Below are positions 1 through 7,848 of a stretch of 64,000 nucleotides of DNA, one piece after another. Source of the DNA: an uncultured Flavobacteriales bacterium (lineage in GTDB: Bacteria; Bacteroidota; Bacteroidia; Flavobacteriales; JBLHRE01); NCBI GenBank assembly GCA_937139155.1, contig CAKZPI010000026.1, positions 1-64,000 on the forward strand, written 5' to 3'. The translations under genes and the position numbers were made by a program. The notes beneath the pieces were generated by a model, which saw nothing but the letters and a program-made list of their open reading frames with translations, ran no database searches and was not told the origin of the DNA. Positions within the stretch are counted from its first letter, which is position 1; each line of letters opens with the position of its first letter.

Positions 1-167
1 CGTACCGTCTCCTTCTTTATCCCTACCAACATCCCCTGCTCATCATAGGTATACAACATAGAGAAATTGCGGTCATCCTTTTGCCTTTTGATTAACAAAT
101 TAATTTTTTTCGCATCATAACAAACCATAAAAACAGCTTTAAAAAAGGATGAATACTGAGGAATCAT
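1..167 (-). CDS. Partial ORF with a YD-repeat-like motif, cut by the window edge
   Basis: Reading the minus strand from an ATG at 167 gives 55 residues that stay open to the edge of the window. The frame stays open for about 14 more codons upstream, back to a stop near 210, so the start is uncertain. The stretch near the edge reads DRNFSMLYTYDEQGMLVGIK, which resembles the YD (Rhs-type) repeats seen in large Bacteroidota surface proteins. It could be the start of a small gene or a displaced 3' fragment of a large one. It is short and incomplete, so coding status is tentative. Confidence 0.3.
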   Translation of the reverse strand, partial: MIPQYSSFFKAVFMVCYDAKKINLLIKRQKDDRNFSMLYTYDEQGMLVGIKKETV

Positions 168-333
168 GGGCACAATATACCCGAATTTTCTTAAAACTTA
201 GTGCCAGCGAAATGCATATAAAAACGACATGAAATCAGCTTAAAAACGCACCAAAATCGACACGTTTTCTTCACCTTTTCAAAGATCTATATTCCTGCAT
301 ACCTTAGCACCTGCATTAAAAACAGTATGTAGA

Positions 334-573
334 ATGAAATCAGCTTTAATAATCTTTGCTTGCCTTATTGGCCTTTCCTTTGCCCCAAACCACCAGCTTG
401 AAAATGACCAACATGTCACTCAAAAGGTATACATCTGTACCGGGGCTTACTCCACCAAATACCATTTCACCCGTAAATGCCGGGGTCTTTCAAATTGCAA
501 AGGAAAAATTCAATCGATTGAGTTAAGCAAGGCTAAAGCCTTAAAACGGACCTTATGTGGTTGGGAAGATTAA
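334..573 (+). CDS. Small exported cysteine-containing protein, unknown function
   Basis: This 79-residue protein begins with a hydrophobic segment (about residues 3-18) that looks like a signal peptide. The mature part has a YHFTRKCRGLSNCKG core, then a lysine-rich stretch and a terminal LCGW. The pattern Y-H-x(4)-C-x(2)-L, then a basic A-K-A segment, then C near the end, is shared by a small-protein family I recall from many Bacteroidota genomes; its function is unknown to me. Four cysteines (one before the core, two in it, one at the end) could bind metal or form disulfides outside the cytoplasm. It stands alone, next to the integrase region, and may be cargo of the element. It is not an identified toxin or defence gene. 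Confidence 0.6.
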   Translation: MKSALIIFACLIGLSFAPNHQLENDQHVTQKVYICTGAYSTKYHFTRKCRGLSNCKGKIQSIELSKAKALKRTLCGWED

Positions 574-739
574 AAAACATGCAAATGACTCAAACGACTG
601 CCTTCCATAAAGGCCCTAATTCGATTAAATCAATCATCCTTATTATGGCCCAAAGGGTACTGAGTTGAAAAGGGTCCTATTTTCTTTTAGTGTTATAAAT
701 TCAAGACCACCCGATCCCCTCTACTTCACTTAAATTAAC

Positions 740-966
740 AAAAAACAACCACGGAAAGCACTAAAACCCCTATAAACACTACGTTCTAAGCATAAAAAAG
801 TGCCTAAAAAAGGCTGAAAACAGGTCGTTTTTGGTCGGTTTTTAGGTCGTTTTTACCATCATTTTTCCCTGGTTTTTCACCCATATTTAACCTCTTTTTG
901 ACCCCTTTTCTTCCCGTTTTTGAGTGTTATTTCAACCTTTTTTGAGCCCTTTTTTAAACCCTTTTT
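740..966. repeat. Phased A/T tracts, predicted intrinsically curved DNA
   Basis: No gene is seen in 574-969. From 794 to 966 there are 16 runs of A or T (3-6 bases), first A-runs at 794, 806 and 817, then T-runs starting at 828, 839, 850, 862, 873, 886, 895, 906, 917, 930, 938, 950 and 962. Centres are 9.5-12 bp apart, averaging about 11.2 bp, close to one helical turn. Weaker A-runs continue the pattern back to 740. Tracts repeated in phase with the helix bend DNA. The block ends 4 bp from the integrase stop codon, so it could be a recombination, nucleoid-protein-binding or termination region. Spacing is seen; curvature and role are inferred. Confidence 0.65.
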
Positions 967-969
967 AAA

Positions 970-2283
970 CTAAAACTTAAGAGTAAACAGGTCTTCAAAC
1001 CCTTCGGGCTGAACGGCACCGATTTCCCGCAAGTACTTTTCCAAGGCGGCATGGGTTCCGTGACGTGTGATGAGTTGAAGCCGGTTCAAGGTCGCTTCAT
1101 GATTTCCCGTTTGCTCATTTATAGACTTATACAAATCACCGATAAACGTATGCCGTAAACCATACATGGTATACTCCGGGCCAAGCCCCATGTCATCTTT
1201 AATCAGCTTAAACTTTTTTCCGAAAAGCCATTGATTTGCCGGCTTTTTACTTGGGTTCATGTACGGGCCAAACAAATAGAAATCATCAGTGTAATGCTCA
1301 ATGTGTTTATAAAGAGCCTCTCGAATTTGAGGAATAATCGGAATCGCAGAGCGTTTCCTTGTTTTCTCGTCTTTTCCGCCCACCATGATTAAATGACGTT
1401 CAGTATCAATCCAATCAACTTTCATTCTGTGTAAAGACACAGGTCTTAAAAATGCATACCCAATCAGGCTGAGAAAAAGTTTATATCCAGGAGCAATCTG
1501 TTGGGCTCTTTGTCCAATTTCCTGAACTTGATCTTTGGTAAAGACTTTATGCTTTACAGGTGCCTCCTTAAGGGTTTTAATCTTCTCAAAAGGATTTTTC
1601 GCCATATACTCTCCATCCACCAAAGCCTGAAACAAGGCCCTTAAGTGCCGAAGGGTTGAATTTACCGTTGAAGCTTTGTACCCTTTTTCCTTTAATTCTC
1701 CAAGGTAATCTACCGCCACCTGCCTATTTACCTCAATAAGCATTGGATTATAGCCGAACCGGTCATTAACCCACCGTTCAAAAAGTGAGACAAAAGACTT
1801 TAAGGCTCCGTAAGACTTCTTGGTTGAGTAAAACTTCTTTTTCTCGGTCAAGCCAATCTCAATGGCCTTGGAAAGACTTAAGTTATTTAACTGGTCCTTT
1901 TTTGTTAGTATTTCACTGGGGGAACCTTCTGGGTCCTTTAGATACTCTTGGTTTTTTTCTGGGGTCCATCCATCTTTAAGCAGACTATTCAACGCATCTT
2001 TGAATAATCCTAGGTAGGTTAATCGGTCTTCTAAGGTATCAAGTTCATTGGCCCTAAAGGTCTTTCGCTGGCGGACAAGTCGTTGTTTGTCTTGCGAGTA
2101 ATAACTAAACTCTAAGTACAAAGTTGATGATTCTGTCCTGTTTTTGGCCTTTGGACGGATTTCCGCCTTGGTGTAACGTGTTGTCATACTTTCTTTCTCA
2201 AAAGTGGATGCAACTCGCAATTTGGCAGACTTTTGGCAGACCTCCAAACGATTGAACAAGTCTAAACTGTAGTCTTTAATCAT
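970..2283 (-). CDS. Tyrosine recombinase (site-specific integrase)
   Basis: This 437-residue protein has an N-terminal SAM-like/core-binding half and a C-terminal catalytic half. Catalytic features visible are the first arginine in GYAFLRPVSLHRM, the second arginine in MYGLRHTFIG (the usual His three residues before it is Tyr here), a later His in TRHGTHAALEKYL and the nucleophilic Tyr in the same segment. Such enzymes cut and rejoin DNA at att sites. The gene runs in the same direction as tRNA-Arg and starts 42 bp from its 3' end, so the tRNA is the probable attachment site. The tRNA terminator hairpin occupies the space where the ribosome-binding site would be, so expression in the integrated state may depend on readthrough from the tRNA. 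Confidence 0.9.
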   Translation of the reverse strand: MIKDYSLDLFNRLEVCQKSAKLRVASTFEKESMTTRYTKAEIRPKAKNRTESSTLYLEFSYYSQDKQRLVRQRKTFRANELDTLEDRLTYLGLFKDALNSLLKDGWTPEKNQEYLKDPEGSPSEILTKKDQLNNLSLSKAIEIGLTEKKKFYSTKKSYGALKSFVSLFERWVNDRFGYNPMLIEVNRQVAVDYLGELKEKGYKASTVNSTLRHLRALFQALVDGEYMAKNPFEKIKTLKEAPVKHKVFTKDQVQEIGQRAQQIAPGYKLFLSLIGYAFLRPVSLHRMKVDWIDTERHLIMVGGKDEKTRKRSAIPIIPQIREALYKHIEHYTDDFYLFGPYMNPSKKPANQWLFGKKFKLIKDDMGLGPEYTMYGLRHTFIGDLYKSINEQTGNHEATLNRLQLITRHGTHAALEKYLREIGAVQPEGFEDLFTLKF

Positions 2284-2314
2284 AAAACCCCACTGTATTA
2301 TGATATACAGCGGG
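2284..2314 (-). terminator. Hairpin terminator downstream of tRNA-Arg
   Basis: Two arms (2289-2298 and 2305-2314) pair over 9 of 10 positions around a 6-base loop. On the minus strand the hairpin is followed by TTTT. It lies 11 bp past the tRNA-Arg 3' end and touches the integrase start codon, so it both ends the tRNA transcript and covers the integrase leader. Confidence 0.6.
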
Positions 2315-2325
2315 ATTCTTAGGTG

Positions 2326-2399
2326 TGACCCTGTAGGGATTCGAACCCCAAACCTCCTGATCCGTAGTCAGGTGCTCTATCCAGTTGAGCTACAGAGCC
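2326..2399 (-). tRNA. tRNA-Arg (anticodon ACG)
   Basis: The minus strand folds into a full cloverleaf. The acceptor stem is GGCTCTG with CAGGGTC (G-T and T-G wobbles). The anticodon stem CCTGA/TCAGG encloses a CTACGGA loop, giving anticodon ACG. The T-loop GGTTCGAATCC is present. CCA is not encoded. The anticodon A34 is normally converted to inosine to read CGU, CGC and CGA codons. It is the likely integration target of the adjacent recombinase. Confidence 0.95.
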
Positions 2400-2432
2400 T
2401 GATTTGATTCAAAACTCTCTCTTAGAGGGGTG

Positions 2433-2440
2433 CAAATATA
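2433..2440 (-). promoter_or_regulatory. Bacteroidota -7 box upstream of tRNA-Arg
   Basis: The minus strand reads TATATTTG, an exact match to the Bacteroidota -7 consensus TAnnTTTG, 33 bp before the mature tRNA 5' end. No clear TTTG -33 element is seen at standard spacing. The same octamer precedes tRNA-His, DUF2200 and the abundant T9SS protein in this window. Confidence 0.55.
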
Positions 2441-2464
2441 ATCTTTAATTTTAATCTGAAAAGC

Positions 2465-2740
2465 CTATCGAAGAACAAGATCTAAATCTAGGTCGATTAA
2501 GGACCGATAGATGGGCATGAGCTCTTCTTTGGAGCCTGATTTTATCTGACACGAACCCTTGTAATGGGTAATGTATGCGCATTGTTCGGCTTGTTCAGGG
2601 CTATGATTAACCACCCTAATTAAGGAGCGAATCACATGGTCAAAGGTATTCACCTCATCGTTCATTAAAATCAATTTATGCCTTTGATCTGAGGCATAAT
2701 CCTTGATCATTTCCTGAACCTTTTCCGTCATTCCTCTCAT
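2465..2740 (-). CDS. clpS: ATP-dependent Clp protease adaptor ClpS
   Basis: This 91-residue protein matches the ClpS fold. The hallmark LILMNDEVNTFDHVIRSL contains the N-x-D/E segment that recognises destabilising N-terminal residues, followed by the His-containing helix region (CAYITHYKGSC). ClpS delivers N-degron substrates to ClpAP-type proteases in the cytoplasm. Its start overlaps the plsY stop codon (ATGA), so the two are co-transcribed, with plsY first. The next start (MTEKV, three codons in) is also possible. Length is normal for the family. Confidence 0.93.
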   Translation of the reverse strand: MRGMTEKVQEMIKDYASDQRHKLILMNDEVNTFDHVIRSLIRVVNHSPEQAEQCAYITHYKGSCQIKSGSKEELMPIYRSLIDLDLDLVLR

Positions 2741-3363
2741 GATTCATCAGCTTTTTTAGATGAAAATTTCAATCGGTTTTCGGTTCCATCCATCAACCGA
2801 TGAATGTTTTTTCTATGGGTGAATACCACCAAAAAGAACATGCCAATTGTAGCTAATATTAATCCCCTTTCATCTACATGAAACCTGAAGATTAACCAAC
2901 AAGGCAAACTAAAGGCAGCCAACATTGAGCCCACAGATATATATCGTGTTATGGTAACTGTGATAATGAAAACCCCCATGGCCAATAGGGTAGCCTGTGG
3001 GTGAATGGCCAACATTACCCCCAAAATGGTAGCAATACCCTTGCCCCCTCTAAATTGAGCATAGGCAGGGAATATATGTCCCAAAACCGTCATCAAGCCC
3101 AATACCAATAGTGCATCGGTAGAATCAGGCATTACCAAAAACCAATGAGCTAAGCGAACGCCTAACCAGCCCTTAAAGCAATCAACAACCAAAACGGCAA
3201 CTCCCGGACCAGTACCTAAAACTCGGAAAGTGTTTGAAGCACCCGCATTGCCACTTCCGTGATCGCGGACGTCTACGTCAAAAAATAACTTACCAACCCA
3301 TACCGCTGTGGGTATTGATCCGATTAGGTAAGCCAAAAAAAGTACAGCAAAAATGCTCCACAT
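2737..3363 (-). CDS. plsY: Acyl-phosphate glycerol-3-phosphate acyltransferase PlsY
   Basis: This 208-residue integral membrane protein carries the PlsY motifs: GSIPTAVW near the N terminus, the serine/glycine-rich GSGNAGASNTFRVLG loop (about residues 37-51) that binds glycerol 3-phosphate, and GHIFPAYAQFRGGKGIAT (about 95-112), whose GGKG binds the acyl phosphate. Five or so membrane segments are visible. It makes lysophosphatidic acid from acyl phosphate, the first step of phospholipid synthesis. A TAAATTTG -7 box lies about 20 bp upstream, and clpS follows with a 4 bp overlap. Confidence 0.96.
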   Translation of the reverse strand: MWSIFAVLFLAYLIGSIPTAVWVGKLFFDVDVRDHGSGNAGASNTFRVLGTGPGVAVLVVDCFKGWLGVRLAHWFLVMPDSTDALLVLGLMTVLGHIFPAYAQFRGGKGIATILGVMLAIHPQATLLAMGVFIITVTITRYISVGSMLAAFSLPCWLIFRFHVDERGLILATIGMFFLVVFTHRKNIHRLMDGTENRLKFSSKKADES

Positions 3364-3383
3364 AGTCTAAAAAATTAAGGGCG

Positions 3384-3391
3384 CAAATTTA
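3384..3391 (-). promoter_or_regulatory. Bacteroidota -7 box for plsY-clpS
   Basis: The minus strand reads TAAATTTG, matching TAnnTTTG. It lies 21 bp before the plsY start, which predicts a short leader of roughly 10-15 nt. Confidence 0.45.
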
Positions 3392-3445
3392 AGGAAAATA
3401 AGTGCAAACTGATTTTCACTCACTTAAAGGGCTTCTCTCCTGTGC

Positions 3446-6400
3446 TCATCGATCCAGAAACCGAGTTAAATTACGCTTGGAGGTTCCAGCCATGTAAAAA
3501 TAATTCGGGCCATTCGGGTTTTCCATGGTTCGTTTGCCCTGGGAAAGTTCTTTCAAAATGGCGTCAAATTGATCATTGGCTCCCATGGCTTGCATCCGGT
3601 TTCGATCGTAATTAAAGAAATACCAGTTTGAGCTAGGATTGGCCTCTAAATACATCAACAATTCATCGCTAGATCTTCCTTTCTCATAGGCAATCTTACC
3701 GTCGATAACTAAGTTCATTTGATTCTCTCCTAGGTTCACCAAACCGAAATCGCCCTTAGAAACAAAGGCGTTGAATTCAGGCTTAAACTCCATGCTCAGT
3801 TCAGTAAATATCAAAGGTTTAACCAATTCTTTAGGTAATTTTCGAACCGTACCATATACGCTTAAATCCTCCAAGTACTTGTCTGCATCCTTCTCTTTTT
3901 CAATCCAGGTTCTCACAGCCATTTGGAAGTTTTCATTTTCCAAATCGGTTCCTGCCAGCATGGGTTCATTGTAGAAGTCGTTTGCAATCACCTGAAGGGC
4001 ATCCTCTGAGAACAAGAAATCAACCCCCATGCTTATTTCTAAATTGGTAGTTCCCGTTCGAGTATTGTGCGAAACCAAGCCAATGGGATCTACCTTAACC
4101 ATTCCGGTTCTACCCCCAAAATCCAATCTACCTCTACCTTCAACGGTACAGTTCCGGTTGTTAAAGGCTAAGTATTGATCGGGTAAATCCGGATTTAGCT
4201 TCTTCTCCTTGGTTGTGATTTTATACTCATTTGAATTCTTATCGTACCATAAAACTCCGTTGGAAGTAAAGAATGCATGGTCTTTTGGTCCGGTAATTTT
4301 ACCCATAAACGCGGTATAATGAGCTGCTGAATCTCCAGCCCAAACCATGGCGGCCCAGAGGGTGTCTTTCTCACCCATCTTCCCAATGGCTCTGAGGTCA
4401 ATGGTGATATCCTTAGGATCGGCCTCCCCTTTGAACGGAATCCAATCTGTTCGCACCTCTGTACAAGTACTTTGTATATGAGTTGAACCGGTTAACTGAA
4501 GGAACTCTTTGTTACCATACATTCTTACATTTCCGTTGTAAGCAAAGAAGGGCGACAAGAAAAAGTCATCCTCTTCGGCAACACTACCAAATGCAAAGCT
4601 GGTTTTGTTTTCAACCCCTATGGTATCAAAATGGATGGTCCATGCTTTTTTAGATTCATCTAAGTAATCATAATCACCCTCAGCTCCATAATTGTTACGC
4701 GAGTAAACTTGAATATCTGCCTCGTAAACTTCATGCCATTTGTCGTTTCTATTGGCTACAATTTTAGAACCGGTAAACGGACGCATATAAGCTTCCTTCT
4801 CAATGGCTACGTATTCATCCTTGGGTTGAATTCCGGCGTCAGCCACATCAATCTGCTTAACTTCAAAGGCCTCTAAGAAATAATCTTCCATCACATACCT
4901 TGCTCTACCTGCAACAAATTGAAGAGAATCTTGGGCCGGATTCACACTAACCAAGGGTGAGTAATCCGCTCCGGAAGAGTTCTTAATATCAATTAAGCGC
5001 TTGTCCATATCCCAGTCGATCACATCCATCAAGCAGATGTATTGATTAACTGGGAAAGAGATGTAATCATCCTTATCATTGAGAACGAACTTCCCATTCC
5101 TTCGGTCAAAGTCAACATTGGCCTTTGCATCTGTAATGGTAATGGTCCATTCGCCCGTTTCAAACCGGTCTAACCAGAATGCGGTATGCTCAGACTTAAA
5201 GCTATTGTATCCGAATACATAGTCTTTACTTTCGGTTTCGGCGGTTTCAAACTGAAGCAGTCCATCCCCTAATAAGCCTTGCGGAGTTACCGTCAGGGTA
5301 CCGAAATGTTTATATTCGGCTTCGAATATGTCAAATGGATCTTGTGTATTTGCGGAATGCAATTGGTCTGAATAAGGCAGCCACCTTATCTCATCCTGGC
5401 TTCCGCTCGCGGGCGGAAAAGCAATGGCTGCATTTTGTTTGCTTACCTCAAAACGATGCGCCAATCCTCGAACCGAATCGGGGAAAAAGGTAAAGGCATT
5501 AGAGGCAGATTCAGAGGTGATGTAGGAAATAACTCCATCTCCAACCAATCCGCTATTGCTCAAGCTAAGGCGATTGTCAAAATTCCCCTTTCCCCCATAA
5601 GCTGCAAATCCGCCAGGAGGAAGTTCTATATCAAATCCTAAGGAATAGTCTGGTTGAACGGTTAAGGATTGTCTAAGGGGTTCAAAAATTCCCGCTGAGT
5701 TTAATTCACCAGTAAAGGCCAAACCAGCGGTTTCAAAATTATCCAAGCTATCCAATTCAAAAGGATCTACATGAAAATAAAAGTCTTCCTTCCGGTAGGC
5801 TCCTTGGTAGATATAATCGTAGTCATAATACACATAGGTATCAGATCCTGATTTGAAAATGGGAAATTCTGAATAAGGGTCTTTTCCGGATTTATTCTGA
5901 GGGGCATCTATATACAATACCCCAGAAAGGTCTCTCAAGGGTGTGGTTACCCTTTTCAGGGGATAATCTCCTTGGGCATTTGCTTCAAAAGCAGGAACCT
6001 TAAACCTCATTGAATCAATTTGGTTCAGGTTGAGAAAGAAATTATCATAGATGAAATGAAAGTCGAAACCGTACATGTCAAACCTGCCTGCCTTCACCCT
6101 TCCGGCAAAGTCGAAATCGCGGTTTTTCTTCAAAACGATTTCCTGGTCAAAGGGGTAGATTACCACATCTTGAGAATCAGAAAGTAGAATTCTTCCTACT
6201 CCATTCATGCTCATGTTATAATCTAGAAGACTTAAGGTGGCGTTTTCTTTTTGGGCGATTCTACTCACAAATTGAATCACATCATAATCCCGATCGCCCT
6301 TTTTGGCTTCGATGAAACTAAAAACTCGGTCTGAAATGGTGACGGTATGGGTTTCTAACTCATAATCGGCATATCCGAAAATGGACATGTTCATCATCAT

Positions 6401-7846
6401 TCGCTTGGCCTGAAAATCGGTCATTTTAAAATACTCTGCTACCAAATCAATGCTAAACTCTCGCCTGCCGTCATATTGTTTCACCATTTGAGCCAAAACG
6501 TAAATGGGGTGTCTTCGGTCCATGCCTTGAAGGGCGTCATATTTTTCCGTGGTGAAATAATCATTGGATTCAAAAACAACCGGCTCAACGTTGGAAGTAA
6601 TCCCCTGTGAAAGGGTCATTTGAGCCTCACCCATCTTCCAGGTTAGCTGACCAAAATACATATCAACCTTGTGGTAGGTATTAAAGAATGGGGTTTTGCT
6701 AAGGCCTTCGTTTTCCCGATTAAGGGTTAAAAGTCGATCTTCAATGGTAAACCGAATATTGAGTTTGGGGTGGAAAATGGAGTCTTCCTCAAGGTATAAA
6801 TAGGCATGGGCATCGGCGGTGGAAATCCGGTCTCTCCTTAACAGAAAAGAGGTTGAAGCCACTCTAACCAAGACCTTCCCCTCTCTTTCAAAAACAAGTT
6901 GAGCCTTATTATCTACCGTTCCATATCCGCGAAACCGGGCCCCTTCCATTACAAAACCTCCCATGAAATTCACCTCATCGGCAATTTTCAAAGCCACCAT
7001 TTTATTGTAAGACTCAAATTTTGGGTAGATGGCTTCATCTCCAGCATTTCTAGCCGTTAGTTTCTCTTCAAGCTTTCCTAAAAGGGGTTCTTGAACGTAA
7101 TACTGGCTATAAAGGGTAACCGAATCTGCCTCAAACACAATTTTTGAAAGGGGTACGGTATAATTTTGCAATTCTGCGTAAGCCGAGTCTTTATCATACC
7201 CAGCTCGCGACCAAAAAATGGTTCCTCCTTTGCCAATGAATTCTTCATCAATGGGGTAATAAGCTCCATTGGTTTCTTCTACCAAGCTCGAGTCTCCCCT
7301 AGCTTTTGCTTTTAGGTTTGTCTTTTCGAAAAGGAAATAGGGACGCTTGGCATCTGCTACAAACTTCACCTCTCCACCTTGGTAAAACCAGCGTGAAGAG
7401 TTTGACTCATACAATGAATTGTTCTTGAAAAACAAATGGGTTACCTCAATAAATTCTTTGGTTTTACCCACTGAATTACCACTGGCAACCTCTCGAACAC
7501 CTTTGATGTAATTCTGAACCTGGTCTTGGTCTATTTTCTGACTTGCATTGCGTAGAGATTCAAAAAAGTACTGAAACTCAGGAATGGGCTTTTGCCTTTT
7601 CTTAAGCATGGCATTAGAAGCCTCAATTACCAGGGTTTTCATTGAATCTGTAAGGCTTCCGCTATTCCAAAATCCATTGAAATCATTAAAAATCTCCTCT
7701 CCTAATTTTTTATCCGCCTCAATCAAAAGCTCCTGAACCTGGCCTAAATATTCAGCCGGATCTTCTGAGAAGGATCTGATTTGTTGGGCATGGCCCTGAA
7801 TAAAAAGGATGCTAGCAATAAAGGCTAAGGAAATTTTTAATCTCAT
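3446..7846 (-). CDS. Very large exported protein of unknown function
   Basis: The start at 7846 was chosen because it is followed at once by a signal peptide (MRLKISLAFIASILFIQGHA) and leaves a 2 bp gap to prmA; a longer frame would overlap prmA and spoil the signal. The mature protein is about 1445 residues, rich in beta-strand-like segments and aromatic residues, with no transmembrane helix and no T9SS sorting domain. Recurrent blocks such as GDGLLQFETAE, GDGVISYITSE and GGKGNFDNRLSLSN hint at repeated strands. I recall similar long proteins in other Bacteroidota but no assigned function. It sits between plsY and prmA on the same strand. It could be a periplasmic or outer-membrane-associated structural protein. 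The C-terminal third is no less regular, so it does not look truncated. Confidence 0.85.
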   Translation of the reverse strand: MRLKISLAFIASILFIQGHAQQIRSFSEDPAEYLGQVQELLIEADKKLGEEIFNDFNGFWNSGSLTDSMKTLVIEASNAMLKKRQKPIPEFQYFFESLRNASQKIDQDQVQNYIKGVREVASGNSVGKTKEFIEVTHLFFKNNSLYESNSSRWFYQGGEVKFVADAKRPYFLFEKTNLKAKARGDSSLVEETNGAYYPIDEEFIGKGGTIFWSRAGYDKDSAYAELQNYTVPLSKIVFEADSVTLYSQYYVQEPLLGKLEEKLTARNAGDEAIYPKFESYNKMVALKIADEVNFMGGFVMEGARFRGYGTVDNKAQLVFEREGKVLVRVASTSFLLRRDRISTADAHAYLYLEEDSIFHPKLNIRFTIEDRLLTLNRENEGLSKTPFFNTYHKVDMYFGQLTWKMGEAQMTLSQGITSNVEPVVFESNDYFTTEKYDALQGMDRRHPIYVLAQMVKQYDGRREFSIDLVAEYFKMTDFQAKRMMMNMSIFGYADYELETHTVTISDRVFSFIEAKKGDRDYDVIQFVSRIAQKENATLSLLDYNMSMNGVGRILLSDSQDVVIYPFDQEIVLKKNRDFDFAGRVKAGRFDMYGFDFHFIYDNFFLNLNQIDSMRFKVPAFEANAQGDYPLKRVTTPLRDLSGVLYIDAPQNKSGKDPYSEFPIFKSGSDTYVYYDYDYIYQGAYRKEDFYFHVDPFELDSLDNFETAGLAFTGELNSAGIFEPLRQSLTVQPDYSLGFDIELPPGGFAAYGGKGNFDNRLSLSNSGLVGDGVISYITSESASNAFTFFPDSVRGLAHRFEVSKQNAAIAFPPASGSQDEIRWLPYSDQLHSANTQDPFDIFEAEYKHFGTLTVTPQGLLGDGLLQFETAETESKDYVFGYNSFKSEHTAFWLDRFETGEWTITITDAKANVDFDRRNGKFVLNDKDDYISFPVNQYICLMDVIDWDMDKRLIDIKNSSGADYSPLVSVNPAQDSLQFVAGRARYVMEDYFLEAFEVKQIDVADAGIQPKDEYVAIEKEAYMRPFTGSKIVANRNDKWHEVYEADIQVYSRNNYGAEGDYDYLDESKKAWTIHFDTIGVENKTSFAFGSVAEEDDFFLSPFFAYNGNVRMYGNKEFLQLTGSTHIQSTCTEVRTDWIPFKGEADPKDITIDLRAIGKMGEKDTLWAAMVWAGDSAAHYTAFMGKITGPKDHAFFTSNGVLWYDKNSNEYKITTKEKKLNPDLPDQYLAFNNRNCTVEGRGRLDFGGRTGMVKVDPIGLVSHNTRTGTTNLEISMGVDFLFSEDALQVIANDFYNEPMLAGTDLENENFQMAVRTWIEKEKDADKYLEDLSVYGTVRKLPKELVKPLIFTELSMEFKPEFNAFVSKGDFGLVNLGENQMNLVIDGKIAYEKGRSSDELLMYLEANPSSNWYFFNYDRNRMQAMGANDQFDAILKELSQGKRTMENPNGPNYFYMAGTSKRNLTRFLDR

Positions 7847-7848
7847 GA

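Larger units (their letters stand above)
1..2325. mobile_element. One end of a putative tRNA-Arg-integrated element
   Basis: A tyrosine recombinase gene lies 42 bp from the 3' end of tRNA-Arg. This is the usual geometry of an integrative element or prophage that uses a tRNA 3' end as its attachment site. The stretch to its left holds phased A/T tracts, a small exported Cys protein and a truncated ORF, with no housekeeping genes. The second attachment site (a copy of the tRNA 3' end) is not in the window, so the element would extend beyond base 1. No conjugation, replication or phage structural gene is visible, so the element type is undetermined. The mobile nature is inferred from the integrase-tRNA geometry. 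Confidence 0.45.
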
